Notes: a model not told the origin generated them from the sequence alone. 64,000 nucleotides of DNA from Parapedobacter sp042666505 (GCF_042666505.1 NZ_JBHTDN010000001.1:992001-1056000), one strand, 5' to 3'; positions 6,728 to 15,365 are shown, counted from the stretch's first letter. Numbers and translations: made by a program.

Positions 6728-7869
6728 TGCAGATCAAAAAGTTACGTATCGATCCGCAGTGGCAATCGCGCCTGGAATCCATTGGGTACGGTTATCATAC
6801 CACGGATGGTATCCCATACTGGATCGACGATTATTACTATGAAATAAACAATCGGGAAGCAGACCTGATTTACAAGGCCACCAATGAGCTGTGGCAGCGA
6901 TGCCTGGATGCCGTGGAATACATTATCAAAAACAGGCAGTACGCCCATTTTCACATCCCACCCTTCGTGATTCCGCACATCGAGCGCAGCTGGGAGCAGG
7001 ACGACCCCGCGATATACGGGCGCTTTGATTTTGCATACGATGCAGACCGTGGTGAGTTGAAGATGCTGGAGTTCAATGCCGACACACCGACTTCCCTCTT
7101 TGAAACCGGTATTGTACAGTGGTACTGGAAAAACCATTATTTCCCCGAGCTTACTGACCAGTTCAACGGTATCCACGAGCAACTGATTCAAAGCTGGGGC
7201 GCCCTTAAACCCTACCTGAAGGGAAGTACGCTGCATTTTTCATGTGCTAAGGAGACCCTCGAAGACCTCACAAATGTCGAATACCTCCGGGATACGGCGC
7301 TTCAGGCTGGCATTCAGACCAAGCTTATCTACATCGACGATATCGGTTGGACCGGCAACGGCTTCGTCGACCTGGAAGACATGCCCATCCGGTCGATTTT
7401 CAAGTTATATCCCTGGGAATGGCTGGTGCGCGAAGCATTTGGCACGCATATCGTAAATGACCCCAACCGGGCCCAGTGGATCGAGCCGTCGTGGAAAATG
7501 TTGCTGTCCAATAAAGCGATCCTGCCTGTGCTCTGGGAATTATTCCCGAATCATCCCCACCTGCTCGCTTCCTATTTTAACGGACCTGCGCATTTGAAGC
7601 ATTTTGTGAAGAAGCCCATCCTGGCGCGCGAAGGAGCCAATGTCGCTATGTATTATGATGGACAGATGATCTACCATACCGAAGGCGAGTATGGGGAAGA
7701 AGGCTATATTTACCAGGAGTTGGCCAGGCTACACCGTGAGGAGACGGGGTTTTCCATTATCGGCAGCTGGGTTATCGGCCAGGAATCCTGCGGGATATCG
7801 TTCCGCGAGTCGGATATGCCCATCACCACCGACAAAAGTCGTTTTATTCCGCATATTATCCGGCATTGA
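6727..7869 (+). CDS. YgiC-like glutathionylspermidine-synthase-type ATP-grasp ligase
   Basis: This 380-residue protein has the length and motifs of the synthetase half of glutathionylspermidine synthase (YgiC/YjfC group). Visible are YGRFDFAYDADRGELKMLEFNADTPTS in the substrate/metal region (about residues 98-122), SIFKLYPWEWLVREAFG, a nucleotide-binding segment HFVKKPILAREGANVAM, and the C-terminal GSWVIGQESCGISFRESDMPIT. The amidase half is absent, as in YgiC. ATP-grasp ligases make amide bonds from a carboxyl phosphate, but the acceptor of the YgiC group is not established. It is the third gene of an overlapping operon behind two lipoproteins. Confidence 0.85.
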   Translation: MQIKKLRIDPQWQSRLESIGYGYHTTDGIPYWIDDYYYEINNREADLIYKATNELWQRCLDAVEYIIKNRQYAHFHIPPFVIPHIERSWEQDDPAIYGRFDFAYDADRGELKMLEFNADTPTSLFETGIVQWYWKNHYFPELTDQFNGIHEQLIQSWGALKPYLKGSTLHFSCAKETLEDLTNVEYLRDTALQAGIQTKLIYIDDIGWTGNGFVDLEDMPIRSIFKLYPWEWLVREAFGTHIVNDPNRAQWIEPSWKMLLSNKAILPVLWELFPNHPHLLASYFNGPAHLKHFVKKPILAREGANVAMYYDGQMIYHTEGEYGEEGYIYQELARLHREETGFSIIGSWVIGQESCGISFRESDMPITTDKSRFIPHIIRH

Positions 7870-7918
7870 CGTAAACATAAACGCTTGTCGATTGTTTACA
7901 CCTAAAACCTTAAAGGCT

Positions 7919-8272
7919 ATGATTTACGTAAAAAACATTTCGCTGGCAGTCATATTATTGCTTTGCGTGTCATTTACCTATTTCCACCATGGGTGGGCCA
8001 ATTATGACCAAAAGAAAGTACTGGATTTCAAAACTACCATCGAGGAATCCGTGTTTGAGAATCCGCACGCCCTTGCGGAAGTAAAATACAAGGGGGAAAC
8101 CTGGACGGTTTACCTGGCACCTGCCAGCCGGATGACAGCACGTGGGTTGTCCGCGGAAATGATCAAAAAAGGAACGGCGGTGCGGATTGTCGCCTATCCC
8201 CATAAAACGAAGAAAACCGAGATGCGTGCGGAACGGATATTCGTAGACGGCGAGAAATACGAATTGCGTTAA
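7919..8272 (+). CDS. Secreted DUF6152-type protein
   Basis: The 117-residue protein has an N-terminal export segment (YVKNISLAVILLLCVSFTYF) followed directly by HHGWANYDQ, the His-His-x-W/F start typical of DUF6152 proteins. The mature part is a small beta-barrel-like domain (FENPHALAEVKYKGETWTVY, then GTAVRIVAYPHKTKKTEMRA). The two N-terminal His residues, exposed after signal cleavage, could bind metal; that is an inference. The DUF6644 membrane protein follows 17 bp downstream. ATG at 7919 is used because the frame upstream is the antiparallel-frame part of the ATP-grasp gene. No enzymatic role is known to me. Confidence 0.7.
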   Translation: MIYVKNISLAVILLLCVSFTYFHHGWANYDQKKVLDFKTTIEESVFENPHALAEVKYKGETWTVYLAPASRMTARGLSAEMIKKGTAVRIVAYPHKTKKTEMRAERIFVDGEKYELR

Positions 8273-8289
8273 TCCGTGTTCGACGCCCG

Positions 8290-8766
8290 ATGAAGAGCTT
8301 CTTTGATTGGCTGGAAAATACATCGTGGGCTGAAGGAATCCGCCAATCAATGTGGTGGTACCCGGCACTGGAGATTGTACACATCGTGGGAATCGTGGTC
8401 CTGGTAGGTTCCGCGTTTATGTTTGATCTGCGGCTGTTGGGCGTTTCGAAAAGCGTACCGCTATCGGTTTTGTCCAGCCATTTGCTGCCCTGGTCCGCAA
8501 GGGGGCTATTTCTGATTATCCCTTCCGGTATATTGCTATTCATCACCAATGCCAATGCGCTGGCGACTGATCCGACGTTTTGGCTGAAAATGGCACTCTT
8601 GGTTGTCGCGGCACTAAACGCACTGGTGTTCCATCGCTTTATGCACAAGCGGCTTCCTGGAAAGGTGGGCGAAGCAGCTCTTCCTGCTGCGACGAAGGTA
8701 TCTGCCGTGGTGTCCATCGCAGTCTGGATCGCCGTCATCGCATGTGGCCGATTGCTGGCTTATTGA
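8290..8766 (+). CDS. DUF6644-type integral membrane protein
   Basis: The 158-residue polytopic protein shows about four membrane helices: 26-48 (PALEIVHIVGIVVLVGSAFM), 71-86, 98-115 (WLKMALLVVAALNALVFHRF) and 137-157. The conserved-looking EIVHIVG contains a His that could be a haem or metal ligand, as does VFHRFMHK. This resembles the DUF6644 family, often found beside DUF6152 in Bacteroidota and Proteobacteria. It follows the DUF6152 gene closely, so the two probably act together, perhaps with a copper- or haem-related cargo. The last point is speculation. Confidence 0.7.
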   Translation: MKSFFDWLENTSWAEGIRQSMWWYPALEIVHIVGIVVLVGSAFMFDLRLLGVSKSVPLSVLSSHLLPWSARGLFLIIPSGILLFITNANALATDPTFWLKMALLVVAALNALVFHRFMHKRLPGKVGEAALPAATKVSAVVSIAVWIAVIACGRLLAY

Positions 8767-8845
8767 GCCGGCTGGTGCCGCGTACGGCGCCCTAACCTGT
8801 AGCGAACGAAAGCAAGAATTCGTCTCTTGATAAAACGTAAAGCGG

Positions 8846-9268
8846 ATGAAAATCATAGCCTGTGCACTGTTGACATTTATAACGATGCTATCCTGCGATG
8901 AACCCGAACCAAAAGGTGACTGCGGATCGGTGGCTTGTACCGAGGTGTTTATGTCGGTCGGTGTAAAGGTGACCGACAGGGAAGGGAGTCCGGTCGCACT
9001 GGATCGCATCAGGATAACCCGCTTGCCGGGCAATGAAGACCTTACCCGGGAATACGACGAAGAAACCTGGCGCATATTCACACAGCAGGGATCGTACCCC
9101 ATTGCCGACGATTCGGACGGCGGTCGGCTGCCGCGCCATACCGACATCAAGCTGAATTTCCGGGGATATATCGGGAGTCGTGAAGTGGCGAACGCTGACT
9201 ACGTGGTTACGTTCGACTGCTGCCACATCAACCTGGTGTCTGGAAATACCGAATTGGTAATCGAATAA
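8846..9268 (+). CDS. Lipoprotein of unknown function
   Basis: A 140-residue lipoprotein with signal peptide MKIIACALLTFITMLSC (Cys17 lipidated) and the mature start DEPEPKGDCGSVACTEVF. The rest looks like a beta-sandwich of the carboxypeptidase-regulatory type (VKVTDREGSPVALDRIRI; DIKLNFRGYIG). It contains four further Cys residues, two near the N terminus and a CC pair near the C terminus (VVTFDCCHINL), which could form two disulfides. No named family is recognised. It stands between the DUF6644 gene and a methyltransferase with short gaps. Confidence 0.6.
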   Translation: MKIIACALLTFITMLSCDEPEPKGDCGSVACTEVFMSVGVKVTDREGSPVALDRIRITRLPGNEDLTREYDEETWRIFTQQGSYPIADDSDGGRLPRHTDIKLNFRGYIGSREVANADYVVTFDCCHINLVSGNTELVIE

Positions 9269-9297
9269 AACGGTGTTAGGACGCGACCAAAAACACG

Positions 9298-10035
9298 ATG
9301 AAAGAGAACAAGTACGATGATCCGGTATTTTTTGCGCAATACAACCGGATGAATCGCTCCCTGACGGGGCTCGATGGGGCAGGGGAATGGCATGTTTTTA
9401 AGGAGATGTTACCCGACCTCCGCAGCAAGGACGTGCTCGATCTGGGATGCGGTCTTGGATGGCATTGCCGCTACGCGATTGAAAATGGCGCTGAATCGGT
9501 GACAGGTATTGATATTTCCGAAAAGATGTTGGCCAAGGCCAAGGAAATCAATAACCTCGAAGGCATCAGCTATAAGCGGATGGCACTTGAGGATGCCGAG
9601 TTTTCAGCCGGCAGTTTTGATGTGGTGCTGAGTTCACTGGCTTTGCATTATACGCCGGAATACGAAGTGCTGGTCCGTAACATTTACCATTGGCTCCGGC
9701 CTGGCGGCCATCTGGTGTTCTCGGTGGAGCATCCGGTTTTTACGGCGGAAGGCCGGCAGGATTGGCTATACGAAGGCACCAAAAAGTCCTACTGGCCGGT
9801 AGATCGGTATTTTATCGAAGGTGAAAGGAACGCCGTTTTCCTGGGGGAAAATGTGATTAAGTATCACCGGACGCTTACGACTTACTTGGGTGATCTGTTG
9901 AAACACGGTTTCAGTATACAAGAAATCCAGGAGCCGAAACCGGATGAAAAGATGTTGGCGGAGATTCCAGAGATGCAGGATGAACTCCGTCGACCGATGA
10001 TGTTGTTGGTTTCAGCGGTGCGGTCGTCCCGGTAA
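9298..10035 (+). CDS. Class I SAM-dependent methyltransferase
   Basis: The 245-residue protein has a complete class I methyltransferase core. Motif I is DVLDLGCGLGWHCRYA (about residues 40-55), the acidic motif II end is GIDISEKML, and the motif III/IV region is FDVVLSSLALHYTP followed by WLRPGGHLVFSVEHPVF. This layout is that of small-molecule methyltransferases of the UbiE/Methyltransf_11 type. The region after motif VI (GEPKPDEKM-like, residues 215-235) matches a group often annotated only as class I methyltransferase. No substrate is suggested by the neighbours. Confidence 0.8.
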   Translation: MKENKYDDPVFFAQYNRMNRSLTGLDGAGEWHVFKEMLPDLRSKDVLDLGCGLGWHCRYAIENGAESVTGIDISEKMLAKAKEINNLEGISYKRMALEDAEFSAGSFDVVLSSLALHYTPEYEVLVRNIYHWLRPGGHLVFSVEHPVFTAEGRQDWLYEGTKKSYWPVDRYFIEGERNAVFLGENVIKYHRTLTTYLGDLLKHGFSIQEIQEPKPDEKMLAEIPEMQDELRRPMMLLVSAVRSSR

Positions 10036-10136
10036 TAGGTTCAATTAGTCCAAAATCCGAAATTGCAGCGGCGCCAGACGCCAGTGATCATGTAGCATTT
10101 TCGTTTCCCGGTACGTTAGCCAATAAAGACGAAATT

Positions 10137-10754
10137 ATGAATCGGAAATTTATCGTGTTATTCCTTGTTGTCGCGGCGTTTTTTTCGGCCTGCAAAAAAG
10201 AAGACTTTGCCTATGAAGATGCCTTTAATCGAAGTTACAAAACGTGGCTAGACTTCAAGGCATCCAGCGGTGACAACTACCGTTACGTCGTGACGGGTGC
10301 AACCTGGGCAGGCTCGGCTTGGGAGACCACTATCACCGTCAAAAGCGGCGTGGTGATGCAGCGCGATTTTCGGTATACGCGCTTCAACGATGTATGGAGG
10401 CCCGAAACGGGATGGACATTAAACGAAGTCGACGAGATACTGGTTGCGTTTGAAAAGAGCGCGCATGCGCTCACCGAGCAGGAAAAAGATTCCTTTCTTG
10501 TCCAATTGGAATGGTCGGAGACAGAAGAAGAGTTGGATGCTGACGCACATGCACAATCTCCCGCGGGTGCACTGCTCACGTTGGATGATATTTACGACAC
10601 AGCCCGCACGGTATGGCTGGAAAACCGTTCCGATGCTACGGTATCTTTTGACGCGAAGAACAACGGCATGCTTTCCTCCGCAGGATTTGTCCCGGATAAT
10701 TGCGCAGATGACTGCTTTTCAGGTATACACATCCGGTCAATTGAAGCGATTTAA
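10137..10754 (+). CDS. Lipoprotein, possibly DUF6174-like
   Basis: A 205-residue lipoprotein with signal MNRKFIVLFLVVAAFFSAC (Cys19) and a basic KKED start. The domain from about 28 to 100 has a Trp-containing helix (SYKTWLDFKASSGDNYRYVV) followed by beta strands ending TTITVKSGVVMQRDFRY. This recalls DUF6174 proteins, where a W-x-Y-Y region precedes a V-x-x-G-x-V strand; the match is tentative. The C-terminal part contains two Cys residues in PDNCADDCFSG. The beta-barrel gene follows 14 bp downstream, so the pair may be co-transcribed. Confidence 0.55.
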   Translation: MNRKFIVLFLVVAAFFSACKKEDFAYEDAFNRSYKTWLDFKASSGDNYRYVVTGATWAGSAWETTITVKSGVVMQRDFRYTRFNDVWRPETGWTLNEVDEILVAFEKSAHALTEQEKDSFLVQLEWSETEEELDADAHAQSPAGALLTLDDIYDTARTVWLENRSDATVSFDAKNNGMLSSAGFVPDNCADDCFSGIHIRSIEAI

Positions 10755-10768
10755 CGATAGCCTATCTT

Positions 10769-11395
10769 ATGAAAAATCTAGTTGTTTCGTTTGTTTTTAT
10801 CTTCAGTATTTTGGTTGCTAACGCCCAACAACAGCGCAAAAAAATCGATTTCGGCGTTCAAGCCGGGTGGAGTATGTCTCGGATATCGGGCGATACATTT
10901 GATGGAAGGGCTGGCTTTATCGGTGGCGCGCACGTTGTTTTTCCGGTAGTTGGCAATTTCTACGTGCAGCCGGAGGTCAATTTTCAGCAACTGGGTGGCA
11001 AATACAGAAGTGAAGCGTTTGCAATTGGCGACATCCTTTACCGGGATGCCGAACTGAAAACAAGCTACGTGAATGTGCCGGTCTTGATGAAATACCGCTT
11101 CGAACCCATTGATTTGGACGTCTTTGTCGGTCCGCAAGTGGGGCTTAAACTCAGTGCTAAAAACAAGGTAGGCGACGGGGAAACCTTTGACGCGTATAAC
11201 GTGAAGGATACCGACATTGCGGGGGTATATGGACTGGAGTATTGCCTGCGGCTGCCGGATAGCCGGGCGAATCTGGTACTGAACGCCCGTTATATGACGG
11301 GATTTACAAATTTTGCCAAGGGCAATGATCCCAATATGCCGAACGATAGCTATCGGAATAGCGCACTTGCCTTCCTGGTGGGTATCCGGTTTTAG
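10769..11395 (+). CDS. Outer-membrane beta-barrel protein (PorT/OMP_b-brl_2 type)
   Basis: The 208-residue protein begins with a cleavable signal (NLVVSFVFIFSILVANAQQ) and then FGVQAGWSMSRISGD. It shows the alternating amphipathic strands of a small eight-stranded barrel (FYVQPEVNFQQLGGKYRS; YVNVPVLMKYRF; FVGPQVGLKLSAKNKVG) and ends in a strand closing on aromatic Phe (ALAFLVGIRF), the usual outer-membrane signature. YVNVPVLMKY is the common hallmark of this Bacteroidota family. The ligand or role is unknown. It is probably co-transcribed with the lipoprotein at 10137. Confidence 0.8.
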   Translation: MKNLVVSFVFIFSILVANAQQQRKKIDFGVQAGWSMSRISGDTFDGRAGFIGGAHVVFPVVGNFYVQPEVNFQQLGGKYRSEAFAIGDILYRDAELKTSYVNVPVLMKYRFEPIDLDVFVGPQVGLKLSAKNKVGDGETFDAYNVKDTDIAGVYGLEYCLRLPDSRANLVLNARYMTGFTNFAKGNDPNMPNDSYRNSALAFLVGIRF

Positions 11396-11443
11396 ATAAA
11401 TATCGGATTTGAGAGGGAATCGTAGCGAAACAAATGATTTACG

Positions 11444-12565
11444 TCACCATACATAGTTCAGCTTTCCACGAATAAGATAGTCCGGAACGGGGCCCCGGAA
11501 TCGCGAATCAGCAGCGTTATGCCGATTATCACCCATCATAAAATAGAAATCGTGGTTAAATGTATAGGGGCCAACAACATCAGACGCGTGGGTGCCGGGG
11601 TTATCTAACTGAATAAGGGCTCGGTACAGGACTGCGTTTTCCATGCTTATTTCCACGGTTTGTCCCTTTTTAGGCAAGTCAAGTGGTCCATAGTAATCAA
11701 CGTTCCAGGGGAATGTAATATCACCGGGGAATACTTCGTCGTTAGCGACGTCTGCACCCATGAACAGAGGCTTGACGTCATTTACTACAGGAATAGCCTT
11801 CAATTTCAAGGCTTGAGTAGCCGTCAGGTAACCCGAATATCCTTCGTCCGGTAGCCGGTGTAATTCGGAGATGCCCAATTCTTCCATTTGTGCAGGATTT
11901 AGCGGGCCCTGGGTTGAAATCCGGTTGCGGAACTGGAGCGCTTGTTCGTTATCAATGAGCTTGCCGTTGACGTAGGCCAATCCCTGTTTGACAATAAGTT
12001 GATCTCCTGGTTTGGCTACGCAGCGAAAAACATATAAGGAACCGGGCTCTCCCGGAAATTCGAAAACGGCAATGTCGCCATGGCCGACCGCTCCGGTACG
12101 TTGCCACGTAAACCGTTGGCCTGCAGAAATGGCAGGGGACATGCTGGACGTGGAGCTCTGAGCAAACTGAACTCTACCGTGATGGTCCCTGATCGGTTTG
12201 AGTATGAATTCAAAAGACAGACCTATCGCGACGAAAATAACCAGGTACACATACCACCTGTCATAGAAGCGCCGGGGAATTTCACGGCGTTTGGTTGTAC
12301 CGATCACCGCATGGATACAACTGCCGATTACGAGCAAGATCAATAGGCCAAATAGCACCAACATGCCCGCATAGGACAGGGCGAGGGGAGAAAACCACAT
12401 GAGCAGGAAAATGACCAGCATGGATCCGAAAATCAGCAAGGCTGCGCGGACTTTTCCATTGTACAGGTGGCCGAGGCCGGGCGTCAATAAGGCTAGCAAT
12501 CCAGCTACCCAGGGTCGTTTCGTGACGATTTCCGTTTCTTGGGCGGATAGGTCAAGGTTATTCAT
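11444..12565 (-). CDS. Signal peptidase I (S26)-like protein with Phe in place of the catalytic Lys
   Basis: The 373-residue protein has an N-terminal membrane part: a TM2-like segment with TPGLGHLYNGK and helices near 42-60, 63-82 and 105-120. A type I signal peptidase periplasmic fold follows. Box B is present as SSMSPAI (nucleophile Ser141, Met142) and box E is intact as MGDNRHNAADSRFRGPV. In box D the usual K-R-x-V-x-x-P-G-D reads F-R-C-V-A-K-P-G-D, so Phe180 occupies the general-base Lys position. It may be inactive, use another lysine, or belong to a divergent paralogue group. The start is the ATG at 12565; the open frame runs 18 codons further but overlaps the upstream gene. Confidence 0.75.
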   Translation of the reverse strand: MNNLDLSAQETEIVTKRPWVAGLLALLTPGLGHLYNGKVRAALLIFGSMLVIFLLMWFSPLALSYAGMLVLFGLLILLVIGSCIHAVIGTTKRREIPRRFYDRWYVYLVIFVAIGLSFEFILKPIRDHHGRVQFAQSSTSSMSPAISAGQRFTWQRTGAVGHGDIAVFEFPGEPGSLYVFRCVAKPGDQLIVKQGLAYVNGKLIDNEQALQFRNRISTQGPLNPAQMEELGISELHRLPDEGYSGYLTATQALKLKAIPVVNDVKPLFMGADVANDEVFPGDITFPWNVDYYGPLDLPKKGQTVEISMENAVLYRALIQLDNPGTHASDVVGPYTFNHDFYFMMGDNRHNAADSRFRGPVPDYLIRGKLNYVW

Positions 12566-12587
12566 AATCGGTTCTTTTGCAGCAAAC

Positions 12588-13118
12588 CTAGGTAAAGTTC
12601 CGTTGATATGCAAGATCATCTCGCCGAATTCGTATTGTCAGCTCCAGCAGTTCTGCCGGTAAACCTTCATATTCGAAAAACTTTTTGGAGATGAATCCCT
12701 GGTTGGTCAGAATTTTCCGTGATGCCACGTTGGCCGGATCGATGATGGCGGTCAACGTGTCGAGTTGCGTTTCCGATCGAGCAATTTGGATCAGTTGCCG
12801 GGCGGCTTCGGTGCCCAGTCCCTTGCCCCAGTATTGCGGCAATAAAATGTAGCCCAATTCTGCCGACGATGCCGTCTTTTCAGTGACCTCAAGCTTGCCT
12901 AGTCCAAGAAAGGTGCCCGTTTGGCGTTCAAAAAGCTTGAACTGACCGAAACGTTCATGTACAGCGTTGTTGGCCAGCAGTGTCTCGAATTCCTTCTGCG
13001 CTTCATCGTACGGGATTGCGCGTTCGGTGATCTGGGCCATTATCTGCTCGTTGCTGACAAGTGTATAGTAGTTGTCAAAATCATCGGCAGTGAATTTTTC
13101 GAGCAGTAACTTATCCAT
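12588..13118 (-). CDS. GNAT-family N-acetyltransferase (RimJ/RimL type)
   Basis: The 176-residue protein is a GNAT acetyltransferase. It starts DKLLLEKFTADDFDNYYTLV, contains a central strand with FLGLGKLEV, and has the acetyl-CoA-binding loop as LLPQYWGKGLGTEAARQLIQIA (Q/R-x-x-G-x-G/A motif as WGKGLG). ANVASRKILTNQGF in the C-terminal half is typical of the RimJ/RimL ribosomal-protein-acetylase-like group (Acetyltransf_3), most of whose members act on small molecules. It lies 22 bp upstream of the signal-peptidase-like gene and may share its transcript. Confidence 0.8.
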   Translation of the reverse strand: MDKLLLEKFTADDFDNYYTLVSNEQIMAQITERAIPYDEAQKEFETLLANNAVHERFGQFKLFERQTGTFLGLGKLEVTEKTASSAELGYILLPQYWGKGLGTEAARQLIQIARSETQLDTLTAIIDPANVASRKILTNQGFISKKFFEYEGLPAELLELTIRIRRDDLAYQRNFT

Positions 13119-13141
13119 TAGGCTAAGTTCGCCTTTGAGCG

Positions 13142-13648
13142 TTACAAATCCAAATCGCCTTCGCGTCCGATATCCATCCGCTTGCCCGATACCGCACTGG
13201 CTGCCACTTTGAGTAAGGTGACCAGCTTATTGGTTTTGTTGTCCCAATAATGTGCGTCTTCCGGTGTCACTTTCAGCACGCGGATACGCGGGTCTTCGCG
13301 ACCTTGCTCGAACCAAGCCGCTACCATGTTATTCCAGTATTTGTCAATGCGCGCTTGGTCCTGCGAGATTTCAGCGGTACCGTTGATGCTTAGGAAGTTG
13401 TAATCACGTATGTCGGAATATAACACGCTTACCTTATGATTCTGTTGAAGATTTTGGTGAGTGTCGCTCTCCGCGGAAAAGAGAAACCAGATAGCGCCGT
13501 TGTCGTCTACTTCCTGCCGGCTCATCGGAACCGCATGCGGATAGTCGCTTTGCGAAACGAATGTGCATACCATGCCGATATCGATCTTATCGATCAGCTT
13601 TTTCAATTTTTCGATGGCTTCCCGGTTTTGTAAGTTTTCAGTGCTCAT
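13142..13648 (-). CDS. Pyridoxamine-5'-phosphate-oxidase-like general stress protein
   Basis: A 168-residue protein of the split-barrel flavin-binding fold (general stress protein 26 type). Landmarks are IGMVCTFVSQSDYPHAVPMS, the strand IWFLFSAESDTHQNL, then KVSVLYSDIRDYNFLSINGTAEI and DPRIRVLKVTPEDAHYWD. These are the common motifs of the PNPOx-like GSP26 group, which bind FMN or FAD and are linked to oxidative or general stress. Start: ATG at 13648 (MSTENLQN). The frame is open upstream, but that extension has no resemblance to the family. The gene ends 23 bp before the GNAT gene start. Confidence 0.8.
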   Translation of the reverse strand: MSTENLQNREAIEKLKKLIDKIDIGMVCTFVSQSDYPHAVPMSRQEVDDNGAIWFLFSAESDTHQNLQQNHKVSVLYSDIRDYNFLSINGTAEISQDQARIDKYWNNMVAAWFEQGREDPRIRVLKVTPEDAHYWDNKTNKLVTLLKVAASAVSGKRMDIGREGDLDL

Positions 13649-13783
13649 GCGTATGGATCTTAACGGTACATACTGGATAAACCCCTGAATGGCGAGTTTG
13701 TTTGCATGCCGTGTATCAAGCTCCGGGCCACTGCTGATAACCGAGATTATCGCTGGGTTCAAACCGGTAAACAGGGAAGGCTT

Positions 13784-14182
13784 CTATGAAGGGACGCTCG
13801 TGAGGCCAAGGACTGCCCCGGCCGGATCACGGATAATTACATACTGGCATTCCCCGGCCGGGTTTCGGGATTCCTTCACTACGGTGCCGCCGAGGTCAAG
13901 ACACCGCTGCATGCTGGCGGCGATGTCTTGCACGGTGATGTAAACGATCCACTGCGGCGGAATGCCTTTGTTGGCACCCCGGTGATGGCAGACACCGCCA
14001 ACCCAATTGCCGTCGGCATCCTTCATCACGTAATCACTGTAAGCCTCGTCGCGATCTTTTAGGGGCATCTCTTCGACACTCCAGCCGATTACGGCTTGGT
14101 AAAAATCACGGATACGCTCGGCATTTTCAACGGTAAGGTCTGCGGAGATAATTGCTCCCCTGCTGATTTTTTTTGTTTCCAT
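13784..14182 (-). CDS. VOC-superfamily (glyoxalase/bleomycin-resistance-like) protein
   Basis: The 132-residue protein shows the two beta-alpha-beta-beta-beta modules of the VOC fold. Module one runs from GAIISADLTVENAERIRDFY to DYVMKDADGNWVGGVCHH, module two from WIVYITVQDIAASMQRCLDL to YVIIRDPAGAVLGL. The pattern is that of VOC proteins of unknown substrate, similar to glyoxalase-like antibiotic-resistance proteins. The start ATG at 14182 (METKKISRG) is clear, since the open frame upstream overlaps the region of the next gene. A HH pair in module one (GVCHHRG) may bear on metal binding. Confidence 0.75.
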   Translation of the reverse strand: METKKISRGAIISADLTVENAERIRDFYQAVIGWSVEEMPLKDRDEAYSDYVMKDADGNWVGGVCHHRGANKGIPPQWIVYITVQDIAASMQRCLDLGGTVVKESRNPAGECQYVIIRDPAGAVLGLTSVPS

Positions 14183-14292
14183 AATGACTATCAATTGGTT
14201 AAATGCAAATATATGCACAATACCGTCTAAATGCTGCAAGTGGTCCACGATTGGCGGACATCCCAACGGGGGTATTCGCGCCGGTGAGTCCG

Positions 14293-15336
14293 CTAATCTG
14301 CGGAATCGGCATCGTTTACGTCGATATACTCGCCCCAGGCCATCACAACGGCCGGATGGGTTAGCCTGGCAATCCGGCGGAAGGTCAGCCAATAGGCTTC
14401 GCGGTGATCGATGGTATGGCCCATCTCGTTTTCGTGGCCGAGAATGACCAGAGCAGGATCAATTCCGTTGACGATCTGCTCCATCGGGCGCATCCAGCAA
14501 TGAGCCAATAGGATATCCACTTGACGCTGCCGACTGATTTCTGCCAGACGGGGCACGTCGCCGGCATTCGATTGGTCGCCGGTGTGCACGATCGTTTTTT
14601 TCGCCGGCGTAGTAACGATGTAGACGTTGTTGGCTACTTTATCCTGGTGGCCGGGAAATACGGCGACATCCAATGTAACGCTTTTCTTTTTTAGGGATAA
14701 TGGACGGGCTTCAAGTCGGTTCTCCCGCATCGGGATGATGGAAGGCAACTGGCCTTCCCATAGCCCGGTGGGAACGATAACTTCCTTTCCCTGATCGCTG
14801 AACATCCGGGCGACGGCGAGGTCGGCATGGTCACCGTGTTCGTGGCTGACGAACAGGATATCACAGCGGTCCACAATGGCCTGCATCAGGGAATCCGAAA
14901 AGAAAAGCCGCTTGCCGATTCCACCCCGTACCAGGTCAAATGCGATGGTTACCTGCGGCGTTTGCACAATGGCAGCCTGGTTGTATAGGCGGTGTATGCG
15001 GGTCTCACCCGCGCCGACTTCGGTATCCAGTCCGCGGAGAACGCGTTTGCCTACTCCGTCCATATACCGGAAGAGGGCTTCTCCGGTATCCAAGCGGGTG
15101 TCGTGCAGAAGTGCATCCAGGGCAAACAAGGCTAGCTTACGCTCGTCGCTCGGCGTGGGCGAGGGGCGGTGTTTATCCAGTACGGCGTAGGATTGGTCGA
15201 AAAGCAGTCTCGACTGCTCCTGCAACAAGCCCGACGCATCGCGCCAATAATCCATTTTTTCCTGGGCTAGAGTGTGTGTGCTGACTAAGCCAAGCAGGAG
15301 CGCGGCAATCGGTAATCGGAGGATTCTTTTGTTCAT
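14293..15336 (-). CDS. Secreted metallo-beta-lactamase-fold hydrolase next to susCD
   Basis: The 347-residue protein has a signal peptide (IAALLLGLVSTHTLAQ) and a helical N-terminal region of about 100 residues. An MBL-fold domain follows with the metal motif HEHGDH at 165-170 and further likely ligands in VHTGDQSNAGD and ILGHENEMGHTI. The second region resembles the L-ascorbate-lactonase/UlaG branch of MBL proteins. It acts in the periplasm or outside. It lies 73 bp downstream of susD in the same orientation but has its own -33/-7 promoter at 15366-15395, so it may also be expressed independently. It is the only enzyme gene near the susCD pair. Confidence 0.75.
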   Translation of the reverse strand: MNKRILRLPIAALLLGLVSTHTLAQEKMDYWRDASGLLQEQSRLLFDQSYAVLDKHRPSPTPSDERKLALFALDALLHDTRLDTGEALFRYMDGVGKRVLRGLDTEVGAGETRIHRLYNQAAIVQTPQVTIAFDLVRGGIGKRLFFSDSLMQAIVDRCDILFVSHEHGDHADLAVARMFSDQGKEVIVPTGLWEGQLPSIIPMRENRLEARPLSLKKKSVTLDVAVFPGHQDKVANNVYIVTTPAKKTIVHTGDQSNAGDVPRLAEISRQRQVDILLAHCWMRPMEQIVNGIDPALVILGHENEMGHTIDHREAYWLTFRRIARLTHPAVVMAWGEYIDVNDADSAD

Positions 15337-15365
15337 GCTGAATGTGTTTGGGACAAAGCGTGACC

